A DNA stretch of 64,000 bases from SZUA-309 sp965230005 (GCA_965230005.1 OZ245934.1:62001-126000); one strand, 5' to 3'. Positions 42,750 through 51,902 are shown, counted from the stretch's first letter. A program made the numbers and translations. Notes: generated from the sequence alone by a model not told the origin.

Positions 42750-44345
42750 GTGAATTCGGCCCTACAGAATCAGCTGCAGCAGGGTTTCCGGCTGCTGCAG
42801 ACGCGGCAGCTGGACCAGGCGCAAGCCTTCGCCCAGACGCTTCTCGAACAGTTTCCCGATAGCCCTGAGGCCTACCTCTACGCCGTGGATACCGCGACCT
42901 TGAGCGGCAACCACAAAGGCGCACTCGCGGTCATGGATGAGATCATTGCCAGGCGCCCGGAAGAACCTGCGCTGCGCGTGCGTAAGGCCGAGCTGCTGGT
43001 CAACGACGGCCAGCGGACGGCAGCCCGGGCCATCGTCCGGGAAGTCGCCGATCAGCGTGTTCAGAATGAAGCATTGGTTCTCGCCATCGCGCGTCTGCTC
43101 AGTCAATGCCAGGATCTCGACGGCACACGCGCCTGGTTGCTCGGTGCGGCCGAGCAGTTTCCGGAGAGTCGCGCCGTGCTCGCGGAGCTTGCCTTTGCGG
43201 AGTTTCAGCTGAATCTGCCGAGCGAAGCCGATCAACATCTCGCGGCGCTGCTCGAACTGGAACCCTTCCATCCCGGCGCGTTGCGCTTGCGTTCGATGCT
43301 GTCCACGCAGACCGAGGCGGATAATCATGTCGCCGATCTGCAGGATCGCCTGGCGAAAGGGCCGGAGCATCCCGCGCTCGTCGCGTCGGCCTGTTTTGCG
43401 CTGAGCAAGGAATACGAGGATCTGGGGCAGTTTGACGAGTCCTTCGGCGCCTTGCAGCGCGGGGCGGCCGCGCACCGCAGCACGCTCAACTACGACTCCG
43501 CGGCCGAGCTGGCGGCCCACGAAGAGATACGTCAGGGCTTTACGAAGGCAGCTTTCGAGGCGCTGGCGCCGGGCTATGACGACCCAAGTCCGATCTTCAT
43601 CGTCGGCATGCCTCGCACTGGCACCACGCTCGTGGAGCGGCTCCTCAGTACCCACAGCCAGGTGGTGTCCATTGGCGAGTTCCCGGACTTTCCGGTTCTG
43701 TTGCGCAGTCTCGGCGACGAGCTGCAGGGCCAGGCCGCGTCTGGTCAGTCGGACGTCGAGCTGTCGCTGGCCCTGGACTTTCACGAGCTCGGTCGGCGCT
43801 ACGTCAACGCCGCCAGGGATCTGGCAGGCGAAAGCCCCCGCTTCGTCGACAAACTGCCCTACAACTTCCTCTATGGCGGCTATCTGCAGGCGGCGCTGCC
43901 TCAGGCGAAGCTGATCAATCTGACCCGTGATCCCCTGGACACCTGCTACGCGGTCTACAAGACGCAGTTTTTCAGCGCTTATCCCTTCTCCTACGACCTC
44001 GATGAGCTGGCCGACTACCTCATCAGCTATCGACGGCACATCGCGCACTGGCAGGAAGTGTTACCGGCGGGAATGCTCGATGTGAGCTATGAGGCGCTCG
44101 TCCAGAATCCGGAAGCAGAGGCGCGGCGGATCGTCGATTGGTGCGGCCTCGACTGGGAGCCCGCCGTGCTGGACTTCCACCGTCAGGAAACCCCGTCCAC
44201 CACGGCCAGCGCCATGCAGGTCAGGCGGCCCTTTTACACGGAGTCCATCGGCGCCTGGCGCCGGGCGGGCAACGCGCTGGACGGTGTGCGGCGGAAGTTC
44301 GAAGCAGCCGGCTTACTGGAGCCCGGGGATCAGCCCACCGCCTGA
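42750..44345 (+). CDS. TPR-containing sulfotransferase
   Basis: The product is 531 residues with a GTG start eight bases after GAGAGGA. TPR repeats fill 1-260. A PAPS-binding P-loop, FIVGMPRTGTTLVERLL (PRTGTT about 288-293), then FVDKLPYNFLYGGYL and LINLTRDPLDTCYAVYKTQFF supply the 5'-PSB and 3'-PB motifs of Sulfotransfer_3-type enzymes. It would move a sulfate from PAPS to a hydroxyl or tyrosine; eukaryotic tyrosylprotein sulfotransferases share this fold. Its stop overlaps the convergent Asp-hydroxylase gene by 16 bases. Target unknown. Confidence 0.88.
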   Translation: MNSALQNQLQQGFRLLQTRQLDQAQAFAQTLLEQFPDSPEAYLYAVDTATLSGNHKGALAVMDEIIARRPEEPALRVRKAELLVNDGQRTAARAIVREVADQRVQNEALVLAIARLLSQCQDLDGTRAWLLGAAEQFPESRAVLAELAFAEFQLNLPSEADQHLAALLELEPFHPGALRLRSMLSTQTEADNHVADLQDRLAKGPEHPALVASACFALSKEYEDLGQFDESFGALQRGAAAHRSTLNYDSAAELAAHEEIRQGFTKAAFEALAPGYDDPSPIFIVGMPRTGTTLVERLLSTHSQVVSIGEFPDFPVLLRSLGDELQGQAASGQSDVELSLALDFHELGRRYVNAARDLAGESPRFVDKLPYNFLYGGYLQAALPQAKLINLTRDPLDTCYAVYKTQFFSAYPFSYDLDELADYLISYRRHIAHWQEVLPAGMLDVSYEALVQNPEAEARRIVDWCGLDWEPAVLDFHRQETPSTTASAMQVRRPFYTESIGAWRRAGNALDGVRRKFEAAGLLEPGDQPTA

Positions 44346-45514
44346 GCGGAAAGCCAGTTACGGTGCTCGATGAGCAGCGCGCTGATGGCCTCGCGCTCAC
44401 CTTCGGACAGCAGCGGGTTCCAGATATCGAAGATGAGCACGACCCGTGTCTGATCTGCATCGTTCATCGCCTCGTGCTCGATGGTATCGTCAAAGACCCA
44501 GGCTTCTCCCATGCGCCATTCGCGTACCTCGTTGCCAACGCGGAACCAGGCGGGGCCGGGTAACACGAGCGGCAGATGAACCAGCAGGCGCGAGTTGGTG
44601 GAGCCTGTATGCGGTGGGATGCCCGTTCGAGGCGCGAGGGCGGAAAAGAGCGCCGTAGGGGCGAACTCCGGTTGATCGCAGAGGGGCAGTTCGCCAAGCA
44701 CCGCAGTCGTTTTGGGGCAGCGCGCCATGGGCGCTTCCTGCGGCACGCCGTCCTTCCACAGCCAGAGGCTGCTCCAGCGGCTGTTGTGGTTCAGCTCAGC
44801 GAACTGGTTTTCCGGTGTGCCTGGGGCGTATTGGATGTAAGGCGCGAAGCCCGGCATCCCTTCGTCGAGCAGCGTCGTCAGCTCCTCGACGATGGTTTGT
44901 GTTGCGGCCTCCAGCTTTGGCAGCCAGGGAAACAGCTCACGATCGAAAAAGGGGATCGCGGGCAGACGGGGTATCGTCAGCTGGATCGGTTCCGCGTGGT
45001 ACACCTTCTGCGTACCCGCGAGGATCTCCAGGCTTTCCGCAAAGCGACTTCCCGACTCGGGATCCTGTTCGTCGAGGAGATCCCCCAGGCGGCTGCGCAG
45101 ATGATCGCGCATGGCTACTGCCTGGTTGGCGACCAGTTCCCGCGCCCGCTGGATCGGCTCGCGCATCGCGGGCGGCGTTTGCTGTTCTGGCGGCGCGATC
45201 CTGAGCGCGTTGCGATAAATCTCCGCAGCCTGGCGTGTGCGCCCCATCTGTTCCAGCACCGACCCTTTTGAGAAAAGGGCCATGAACGAGTAGGGATCCC
45301 TGGCCAGGACCCTGTCGAGCGCCTGCAGGGCGCCAGGCAGGTCACCCTGGGTTCTGTGGACCATGGCGATGTTCAGTTGAATGCTCGGGTGGTCAGGAAA
45401 GCGCGCGTCCGCACCCTGCAAAGCGGCCATAGCCCCGGTTGCATCGCCTCGTCGGAGGGCAGCCACGGCGGCGTCTATGGTGCTTTTCACCGCCTGTTCG
45501 GTGTTCGTCGTCAT
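44330..45514 (-). CDS. TPR protein with aspartyl/asparaginyl beta-hydroxylase domain
   Basis: The product is 394 residues. Two or three TPR units (PSIQLNIAMVHRTQGDLPGALQALD, SFMALFSKGSVLEQMGRTRQAAEIYR) precede a domain with IPPHTGSTNSRLLVHLPLVLP and WRMGEAWVFDDTIEHEAMN, where the two His are iron ligands. RVVLIFDIWNP holds the 2OG-binding Arg. This is AspH-type (PF05118), which hydroxylates Asp/Asn in EGF-like domains in animals and unknown proteins in bacteria. It points toward the sulfotransferase, tail to tail with overlap, so it needs its own promoter upstream of 45514. Confidence 0.88.
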   Translation of the reverse strand: MTTNTEQAVKSTIDAAVAALRRGDATGAMAALQGADARFPDHPSIQLNIAMVHRTQGDLPGALQALDRVLARDPYSFMALFSKGSVLEQMGRTRQAAEIYRNALRIAPPEQQTPPAMREPIQRARELVANQAVAMRDHLRSRLGDLLDEQDPESGSRFAESLEILAGTQKVYHAEPIQLTIPRLPAIPFFDRELFPWLPKLEAATQTIVEELTTLLDEGMPGFAPYIQYAPGTPENQFAELNHNSRWSSLWLWKDGVPQEAPMARCPKTTAVLGELPLCDQPEFAPTALFSALAPRTGIPPHTGSTNSRLLVHLPLVLPGPAWFRVGNEVREWRMGEAWVFDDTIEHEAMNDADQTRVVLIFDIWNPLLSEGEREAISALLIEHRNWLSAQAVG

Positions 45515-45832
45515 GGAGTCCGGCCTGGTAAGACAGCCGTCAGTTTACTCCAAGGTGACGCCGCCGATCGGAAGGACGGCTGGTGCTCGGTAGCTACTGC
45601 GGCATTCTCTCCCTCCTGTTTCAGTCCCTCCCGCCACTAGGGAACCTGTGGCGTTGAGCGTTGCCGGAAAAGGAACAGTGGCGGGATCCTCGCAAGCGGT
45701 CACAGCTGGTGCGAGAGCCCGTTCACAGATCAGGTGGCTTCTCAGGATGTCCACCTATCCATCGGAATTCAAAGGTATAACTGGAGGCCAACCTGCCTAT
45801 AATGGCGTTTGGCCCGTTCCAGATACGGATCT
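45515..45832. other. Divergent intergenic region (318 bases)
   Basis: Lies between the start of the Asp-hydroxylase gene and the aspartoacylase-like gene. It should hold promoters for both directions. The rightward one has a TATAAT box (listed); I cannot place the leftward one. It contains no supported coding frame; the ORFs here are out of character with neighbouring genes. Confidence 0.45.
45798..45803 (+). promoter_or_regulatory. -10 box of the aspartoacylase-like gene
   Basis: A perfect TATAAT lies 30 bases before the ATG at 45833, with TG four bases upstream of it. No good -35 is present at 16-18 bases. It favours a start at 45833 over the upstream TTG at 45809, which would leave a leader of only a couple of bases. 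Confidence 0.5.
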
Positions 45833-47251
45833 ATGGAGTCCAGAGCCAGTCTGCTGTTCGTGGTGCTCGCATCAATCGCCGCCGGTTATCTGCTCAGCAG
45901 CCCGGGGCAGAAAGATGCAGCCCTCCTCGCCGAGCCGGCCTATGCCGACCTCGTCGAGACCTATCAGCAGGAGGGTGACAAGCTTGCCAACGCGCCCGCA
46001 GTCCTGGAGCCACCGCCAACGCCGGTTCCGCTGCCCGTTATAACCCCGGTCGTCAGTTTTGCGCTCCTCGTTGAGCCGGAACCGGCGCCGAAGGCACTGC
46101 TCATGGCTCAGGGGCCTCCGGAACCGATGCTGCTGCCCATTAACGAAGCGGCCCTCACCGAGCCACCCCCGGACCTCGACTACGTTGCGACCCTCGTGGA
46201 GGCCGATGCCGGTGTGGAAGAAGGCTTCCAGGACCTCGAGCCCGGCACGCTTACGCGCCTGACCTGGCGGGCTGGAGAATCGCTCTATGGCTCGGCCATA
46301 CCCACGCCGGTGCTCGTGGCAGAGGGTGCCGCCCCGGGTCCCGCGCTCTGTCTGACCGGTGCGGTCCATGGCGACGAGCTCAACGGCATCGAAATCGTTC
46401 GGCGGGTCATGTACTCCCTGAATCCGGAGAAGCTCACGGGACGCGTGATTGGCGTGCCCATCGTCAACCTGCAGGGTTTCGAACGCCATTCCCGCTATCT
46501 TCCGGATCGGCGCGACCTGAACCGCTTTTTTCCGGGCAATCCCCGGGGCAGCTCTGCCTCGCGGATCGCCTACAGCTTCTTTGAACAGGTTGTGCGTCGC
46601 TGTGATGCGCTCGTGGACCTGCATACGGGATCTTTCCACCGCACGAACCTGCCGCAGCTTCGGGCTAATCTCCTCGACGAGTCGGTCATGACCCTGACGG
46701 AAGGTTTCGGGGGGCTGGTGATTCTGCACAGCACCGGCGGCAGCGGCACGCTCCGGGCTGCCGCGGTCGATGCAGGGATACCGGCGGTGACGCTGGAGGC
46801 CGGTGAACCGCTGCGCGTGGACGACAAAGCCGTCGATCACTCAGTGCGTTCTCTGTTCACGCTGCTGGACGATCTCGGCATGTACGACCGGCGCAGCCTC
46901 TGGGGTAACCCGGAGCCAACTTATTACGGTTCCATGTGGGTGCGCGCCGACAAAGGCGGCATGCTGCTCGGACGGGTGAAACTCGGCAAACGCGTGCGGG
47001 AGGGTGACGTACTCGGCACCGTGACCGATCCGATCACCAACGTTCAGCAGGAAATCCTCGCGCCTGCGTCCGGGCGCGTAATCGGCATGGCACTGAACCA
47101 GTTTGTGATGCCGGGTTATGCGGCCTTCCATCTCGGGGTCGAAGCGCCGTCCATGGAGGAGCTGCCTGACGCGCCGAGCGCCGAAGAACTCGATCATTCC
47201 GTTGCGGTCTCGAATGCCGATTTCGACGAGCGCGACGATTCGGACGAGTGA
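45833..47251 (+). CDS. Succinylglutamate desuccinylase/aspartoacylase-family M14-like hydrolase, membrane-anchored
   Basis: The product is 472 residues from the ATG at 45833. An N-terminal hydrophobic anchor (LLFVVLASIAAGYLL) precedes a Pro-rich linker and the zinc-hydrolase domain, where GAVHGDELNGIE supplies His and Glu ligands and ALVDLHTGSF the third His. RDLNRFFPGNP gives the family's substrate Arg/Asn. The C-terminal VKLGKRVREGDVLGTVTDP segment is a beta-barrel-like module. These enzymes cleave N-acyl groups from amino acids. The lipoprotein gene overlaps by GTGA. An extracytoplasmic acyl-amino-acid hydrolase is inferred. Confidence 0.85.
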   Translation: MESRASLLFVVLASIAAGYLLSSPGQKDAALLAEPAYADLVETYQQEGDKLANAPAVLEPPPTPVPLPVITPVVSFALLVEPEPAPKALLMAQGPPEPMLLPINEAALTEPPPDLDYVATLVEADAGVEEGFQDLEPGTLTRLTWRAGESLYGSAIPTPVLVAEGAAPGPALCLTGAVHGDELNGIEIVRRVMYSLNPEKLTGRVIGVPIVNLQGFERHSRYLPDRRDLNRFFPGNPRGSSASRIAYSFFEQVVRRCDALVDLHTGSFHRTNLPQLRANLLDESVMTLTEGFGGLVILHSTGGSGTLRAAAVDAGIPAVTLEAGEPLRVDDKAVDHSVRSLFTLLDDLGMYDRRSLWGNPEPTYYGSMWVRADKGGMLLGRVKLGKRVREGDVLGTVTDPITNVQQEILAPASGRVIGMALNQFVMPGYAAFHLGVEAPSMEELPDAPSAEELDHSVAVSNADFDERDDSDE

Positions 47252-47964
47252 CCGCTCGAGCCCTGCTCCCGGGACTTCTGCTGCTGTTGGCTGCCTGTGG
47301 TCCGGCTGACCCTTCCGCTACAGAGAACCTGCCTGTCGACGGCGGCTCGCCGGCACCTGAGGCAGGGCTGCCCCCGGAAACTCCCTTCGAGGCGACGACC
47401 GGCGTCTACCGGTGTCCGGGGGAGGAGGCGGTCACCATCGTCACTCGTACGGTCCCCCATGGGCTGGGGGTGTTCCTGCCACCGACGTTCAGCGGAGACG
47501 CTTATCAGGTGCTGACGGAAGCCGCTTCCGGCGCCTTTGCCAATGAGACGCTGTCACTCCAGCGCGGTGAGAGGGAGATCAGCCTGCAAAGCGGTGCACT
47601 GACTCTGGGACCCTGTCCCCTGGATCATCGCGCATCGATCTGGGAACACGCCAAACTCAACGGCGTGGACTTCCGCGCCACGGGTAACGAACCGGGCTGG
47701 GTCCTCGAGATCCGCCATGGCGAATCCATTGATCTTCGCTACGACTATGGTGCCGGACAGCTCGCATTGCCGGTGCTCGACGAGCGCTCGGATCCCGAGG
47801 GCCGTGAGACCCGCATCCTGGCGGGCGAGGGGGACCAGCAGGTGGTTGTGCTTCTGCGTGGAGAAACCTGTCAGGACACCATGGCCGACGAGCAGTACGA
47901 GACCCGGGTGGTGATCGCGTTTGCGGGGCGACGCCTGCAGGGCTGCGGACAGGCCCTGCACTGA
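47248..47964 (+). CDS. Lipoprotein with MliC-like and COG3650-like domains
   Basis: The product is 238 residues from a GTG that overlaps the upstream stop. The signal LLPGLLLLLAACG has a lipobox at LAAC. The region YRCPGEEAVTIVTRTVP to SLQSGALTLG resembles MliC (membrane-bound inhibitor of C-type lysozyme). The C-terminal part VDFRATGNEPGWVLEIR, CQDTMADEQYETRVVI and RRLQGCGQALH matches the COG3650 module. Such lipoproteins sit at the outer membrane. The coupling to the hydrolase suggests one envelope task, undefined. Family calls are by motif only. Confidence 0.7.
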   Translation: MTARALLPGLLLLLAACGPADPSATENLPVDGGSPAPEAGLPPETPFEATTGVYRCPGEEAVTIVTRTVPHGLGVFLPPTFSGDAYQVLTEAASGAFANETLSLQRGEREISLQSGALTLGPCPLDHRASIWEHAKLNGVDFRATGNEPGWVLEIRHGESIDLRYDYGAGQLALPVLDERSDPEGRETRILAGEGDQQVVVLLRGETCQDTMADEQYETRVVIAFAGRRLQGCGQALH

Positions 47965-48059
47965 CCGGGGCCTCAGGCCCGGTGCGCCAACGTTTGAAGC
48001 TCTCCTGTGGGCGGCAGGGAAGGGAAGCGTCTGCGCGCTACAGTCGCTAGGATGGTCCC

Positions 48060-49508
48060 ATGACTCTCTCAGCACCCCCTGACATCTGCACCTTGAGCGC
48101 CGTCGAGCAACTCTCCCTGTTACGGGACAGGCAGCTGTCGAGCCGGGAACTGCTCGAGGCCCATCTCAGCTGGATCGACGCAGTGAACCCGACGGTCAAC
48201 GCCATCTGCACGCTGGTGCCCGAGCTCGCACGGGCGCAGGCAGATGCCCTTGATGCGCGGCTGGCGGGCGGCGAAGCGCCGGGCCCTCTGGCCGGGCTTC
48301 CCGCCGGCATCAAAGATCTCGTCAATACGGCCGGGATCCGAACCACCCATGGATCACCGCTCTTTGCCGACAATGTGCCGACCTTCGATGCACTGCACGT
48401 GGCGCGCATGAAGGCTGCCGGGGCCGTGATTGTCGGCAAGACCAATACCCCGGAATGGGGGGCGGGCAGTCAGACCTTCAATACGCTCTTCGGCGCCACG
48501 GCCACGCCCTACGACAGCACCAGAACGGCCGGTGGCAGCAGCGGCGGGGCAGCGGCCGCACTCGCGGCGCGGATGCTGCCTCTCTGCGAAGGCAGTGATT
48601 TTGGTGGTTCGCTCCGGAACCCGGCGGCCTTCTGCAATGTGGTGGGGCTGCGGCCGACGCCGGGTACCGTGCCGGCGCTGGAACGTGCCGCCGGTTGGAA
48701 CGCCCTGCCGGTGCTCGGCCCTATGGGCCGGACCGTGGCGGACGTTGGGCTGCTGCTGTCCGTGCTGGCGGGCCATGACCGCCGCGACCCTTTGAGCCGC
48801 ACGCAGGATCCAGCCGCTTTTGCCGGAAGCCTGGAGAGCGATCCCACCGGGCTGCGGATCGCCTGGAGCGAGGATCTGGGTTTCCTCACGGTCGCGGAGC
48901 CGGTTCGCAGCGTTTTTCGCAACAGTCGGGGGACTTTCGCGGCGCTTGGGGCAGAGCTGCGCGACGAAGTGCCACACCTCAGGGACGCCGCAGAGGTGTT
49001 CGGCGTGCTTCGGGCGCACGGCTTCGCCAGCGCCTTTGGCCGTTTCTATGCGGAGCAGCGTGACAAGCTGAAAGACACGGTGCAGTGGAACACGGCGCAG
49101 GGGCTCGGGCTGACGACGACCGATCTCTCCCGCGCAGACAGCGGCCACCTCGCCGTGTACCGGCGCATGCTCGACTTCTTCGAAGACCACGACTTTCTCG
49201 TCCTGCCCACGACGCAGGTGCTGCCTTTCGACAAGACGGTCGAATGGGTGCGGGAGATCGAGGGCGTGCAGTTCGACAACTATCTGCAGTGGATGGATAT
49301 CTGCTGTGTCATCTCCCTCACCGGTTGCCCGGCGGTTTCCATGCCCTGCGGGTTCACGCCGGAGGGCCTGCCCGTGGGTCTGCAGATCGTCGGGCCTCCG
49401 GGGGAAGATCTTGCGGTGCTCAAGCTCGCCCGGGCCTTTGAAGCAGCGACGCAGTTCAGTGCGCGCCCCCCGGACTTTGCGGCGCTGGTGACCGAAACAT
49501 CCCCCTGA
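48060..49508 (+). CDS. Amidase (amidase-signature family)
   Basis: The product is 482 residues. The Ser-cisSer-Lys triad is visible: Lys85 in AGIKDL, Ser160 or Ser161 in TAGGSSGG, and the nucleophile Ser184 in SDFGGSLRNPAAF. The remaining sequence, including PGTVPALERAAGWNALPVLGPMGRTVADVG, follows the family. It hydrolyses a C-N amide bond; related enzymes act on short amides, indoleacetamide or Gln-tRNA. No GatC/GatB neighbours, so a catabolic amidase. There is no signal peptide. Confidence 0.9.
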   Translation: MTLSAPPDICTLSAVEQLSLLRDRQLSSRELLEAHLSWIDAVNPTVNAICTLVPELARAQADALDARLAGGEAPGPLAGLPAGIKDLVNTAGIRTTHGSPLFADNVPTFDALHVARMKAAGAVIVGKTNTPEWGAGSQTFNTLFGATATPYDSTRTAGGSSGGAAAALAARMLPLCEGSDFGGSLRNPAAFCNVVGLRPTPGTVPALERAAGWNALPVLGPMGRTVADVGLLLSVLAGHDRRDPLSRTQDPAAFAGSLESDPTGLRIAWSEDLGFLTVAEPVRSVFRNSRGTFAALGAELRDEVPHLRDAAEVFGVLRAHGFASAFGRFYAEQRDKLKDTVQWNTAQGLGLTTTDLSRADSGHLAVYRRMLDFFEDHDFLVLPTTQVLPFDKTVEWVREIEGVQFDNYLQWMDICCVISLTGCPAVSMPCGFTPEGLPVGLQIVGPPGEDLAVLKLARAFEAATQFSARPPDFAALVTETSP

Positions 49509-49588
49509 CGTTAATGCCCTGCGACTGAGTTGCGCCCGGGCCCGGAGCCTTTCAAACTCGGTCTCCGCAAGCATTCAGGGGGAACACC

Positions 49589-50401
49589 ATGTCTACGGCT
49601 CAAACCGGAGCTTACGAGACCATTCTCGTCGACCACATCGACGGCATCGCGGAAATCACGCTCAACCGACCGGAGAAACTCAACGCCTGGACCTACCAGA
49701 TGGGAGCTGAACTGTCCCGGGCCGTGGCGGAAGCGAACGCCGACGAAGACGTCAACGCCATCGTCGTCACCGGCGCAGGCCGGGGTTTCTGCGCCGGGGC
49801 CGACATCGGCGATGTGTTCAAGGCCCAGGCTGACGGTGAAAACGTCCGCGGCGACAACGAACCGCGCGACTGGGTAGGCGAGGTGCGGGCCGCGAAGCCC
49901 ATGGTGGCCGCCATCAATGGCGCCGCCATCGGCGTGGGGCTGACTCAGGTGTTGCCCATGGACTATCTGATCGCCGCCGAGGATGCGAAGCTCTCCGTGC
50001 GCTTCGTGAAGATGGGGCTGGTTCCGGAACTGGCGAGCTCACACTTCCTGACGCTGCGCATGGGCTTCGGCCACGCCAGCGAACTCATGCTTTCGGGACG
50101 TACCGTATCGGGCACGGAAGCACAGGCCCTGGGCCTCGTCGATCGGGTCACCAGCGCCGAGGCGCTGTTGCCCACGGCCCGGGCCGTGGCCAGAGGGATG
50201 GGAGAGAATCCCCAGGCCTCTCTGAAAGCCATCAAGGCGCTCATCAACGAAAACGCCAGCGAGACGGACATCAAGCGGGTTCAGGCCCGGGAGATGGCCG
50301 CGCTCCAGGTCGCTTACGCCTCGCCCGAGCACAAGGAAGCGATTGCCGCCTTCATGGAGAAGCGGGAGCCGGATTTCAAAGCCGCCCGCCAGGAGCAGTG
50401 A
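49589..50401 (+). CDS. Enoyl-CoA hydratase/isomerase (crotonase family) 1
   Basis: The product is 270 residues. The family signature is seen in IDGIAEITLNRPEKLNAWTYQM, VTGAGRGFCAGADIGD (first oxyanion-hole region) and AAINGAAIGVGLTQVLPMDY. The expected catalytic Glu positions are less clear (KMGLVPELASSHFLTLRMG), so a hydratase or isomerase reaction is not separable. The next crotonase gene overlaps by 4 bases (GTGA), so the pair is translationally coupled. It presumably acts in beta-oxidation or a related acyl-CoA route. Confidence 0.88.
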   Translation: MSTAQTGAYETILVDHIDGIAEITLNRPEKLNAWTYQMGAELSRAVAEANADEDVNAIVVTGAGRGFCAGADIGDVFKAQADGENVRGDNEPRDWVGEVRAAKPMVAAINGAAIGVGLTQVLPMDYLIAAEDAKLSVRFVKMGLVPELASSHFLTLRMGFGHASELMLSGRTVSGTEAQALGLVDRVTSAEALLPTARAVARGMGENPQASLKAIKALINENASETDIKRVQAREMAALQVAYASPEHKEAIAAFMEKREPDFKAARQEQ

Positions 50402-51189
50402 GCGTGGCCTTTACAGAGCTCAGCTACGACGAACAGGACCACGTTGGGGTCATTACCCTGCGTCGACCCGAAGCCATGAACTCGCTCACCTATCAGCTCT
50501 ACATGGAGCTGGAAGACGCGGTGCGGGAATCCAAGGCCCGGGCCCTGGTCATCACCGGTGAAGGGCGGGCCTTCTGTGCCGGCGACGACGTCAAGCAGAT
50601 TCTGGGCGGTGGGGGAAAGCCACCCCAGGCGTCCATCGATCGGGGCCGGAAAACGGGAGGGCTGACCCCTGCGGCGGATGCGCTGCTCTACACGGACATC
50701 CCCGTCATCGCGGCGGTAAACGGCCCGGCCGTGGGCTGGGGTATGGAGCTCGCGACCATGGCGGACATCCGCATTGCGAGCAGCGCGGCGAAATTCGGCG
50801 AGCTGTTTGTGGTTCGCGGCCTCTGCTGCGATGCGCCGGGTCTCGGACGGCTGGCGCAGATCGTCGGCCGGGCCAACGCCGCCGAACTGCTCTTCACGGG
50901 TGAAGTGATCGATGCCGCACGCGCTCAGGCCCTGGGGCTGGTCTCCGAAGTCGTCGAACCGGATCAGCTCATGGAGCGGGCCCTTGCGAAGGCGGGTCAG
51001 ATTGCGGCGAATCCGCCGCTGGCCGTCCGCGCCCTGAAGGCCGGGCTCCGGCGGACGCTGGATCCAGACTGGCGGGATGTGGGCGCCTGGGCCATCGAGC
51101 AGATTCAGGCACTCCGTCAAACCGACGACTCGAAGGAGAGCGTGCAGGCCTTTCTCGAGAAGCGCACGCCCACCTTCCGCGGCAGCTGA
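50398..51189 (+). CDS. Enoyl-CoA hydratase/isomerase (crotonase family) 2
   Basis: The product is 263 residues with a GTG start overlapping the previous stop. LRRPEAMNSLTYQLYMELED and ITGEGRAFCAGDDVKQI match the family. VRGLCCDAPGLGRLAQIVG is the region usually carrying a catalytic acid, here with Asp-Ala in place of the usual Glu-Gly. The closeness in sequence to the upstream gene suggests an ancient duplication. Reaction is not resolved. Confidence 0.88.
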   Translation: MSVAFTELSYDEQDHVGVITLRRPEAMNSLTYQLYMELEDAVRESKARALVITGEGRAFCAGDDVKQILGGGGKPPQASIDRGRKTGGLTPAADALLYTDIPVIAAVNGPAVGWGMELATMADIRIASSAAKFGELFVVRGLCCDAPGLGRLAQIVGRANAAELLFTGEVIDAARAQALGLVSEVVEPDQLMERALAKAGQIAANPPLAVRALKAGLRRTLDPDWRDVGAWAIEQIQALRQTDDSKESVQAFLEKRTPTFRGS

Positions 51190-51225
51190 TTGCGCCGCGG
51201 CGATTGGTTACGCCGCGGCAGCTCG

Positions 51226-51771
51226 TCATTGAAGGCGTTTCAGAGCCTTCACTTCTTTCTTCAGGGCCTTGATGGTGGCCTTCAACTCGGCCAGCTCGGC
51301 GGCCGAGCGGCCGCCGTTACCGGCACGCTCCCGCGCCGCGGCGTAGGCTGCATCCAGGCGCCGGCCGCTGTCCCGTTCTTCGGCGATGTAGCGGCCGAGC
51401 AGGGCACCGGTTGCCGGATCGATGTTCACATCCTCGAAGAGTCTGCCGAAGGGATCGCGGCCGCCGCCGTTACCGCCGGTGACGCGTTCGATCTTCTCCA
51501 GGTCGCTCGCATCGGAGCTCACGCAGGCGAGGAGTTCTTCGAAGTTGCCGAACACGTCATAGGCGTCGGCTTCAGAGACCGGGTAGCCGAGTTCGCAGAG
51601 GCGTTTCGTGAACGCCCAGGCGTGCTCGCCTTCGCGAATCGAAACGAAACGCAGCACGTCGGCGAGGTCGTCGTCCGGCGTTGCATCTGCCCAGGCGGAA
51701 AGGAATTGTTCGCCCTTCTTCTCGTTGACGGCGATGGTGTTCAGAAGCGGTACGTAGCTCGGCTTGCCCAT
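51226..51771 (-). CDS. Hypothetical ferritin-like protein with C-terminal coiled coil
   Basis: The product is 181 residues. DVLRFVSIREGEHAWAFTKRLCELGY has the ExxH spacing of a ferritin-like helix, but only one clear ExxH is present, so metal binding is unproven. A Gly-rich hinge (VTGGNGGGRDP) follows. The tail AAELAELKATIKALKKEVKALKRLQ is a coiled coil. I do not recognise a named family. It sits between two plus-strand acyl-CoA clusters and reads in the opposite direction. Confidence 0.6.
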   Translation of the reverse strand: MGKPSYVPLLNTIAVNEKKGEQFLSAWADATPDDDLADVLRFVSIREGEHAWAFTKRLCELGYPVSEADAYDVFGNFEELLACVSSDASDLEKIERVTGGNGGGRDPFGRLFEDVNIDPATGALLGRYIAEERDSGRRLDAAYAAARERAGNGGRSAAELAELKATIKALKKEVKALKRLQ

Positions 51772-51902
51772 GGTGAGTCCCCCGTCGGTCTGATCAGCCG
51801 ATAGGATACACTGCCAGACCGGCTGGGCGTGGCCTCGCGCCGTGGCGCGTCGGGACCCGGACTCAGATCGCGTTAGGACTTGGACAGGGGGAGACCAGGG
51901 GA

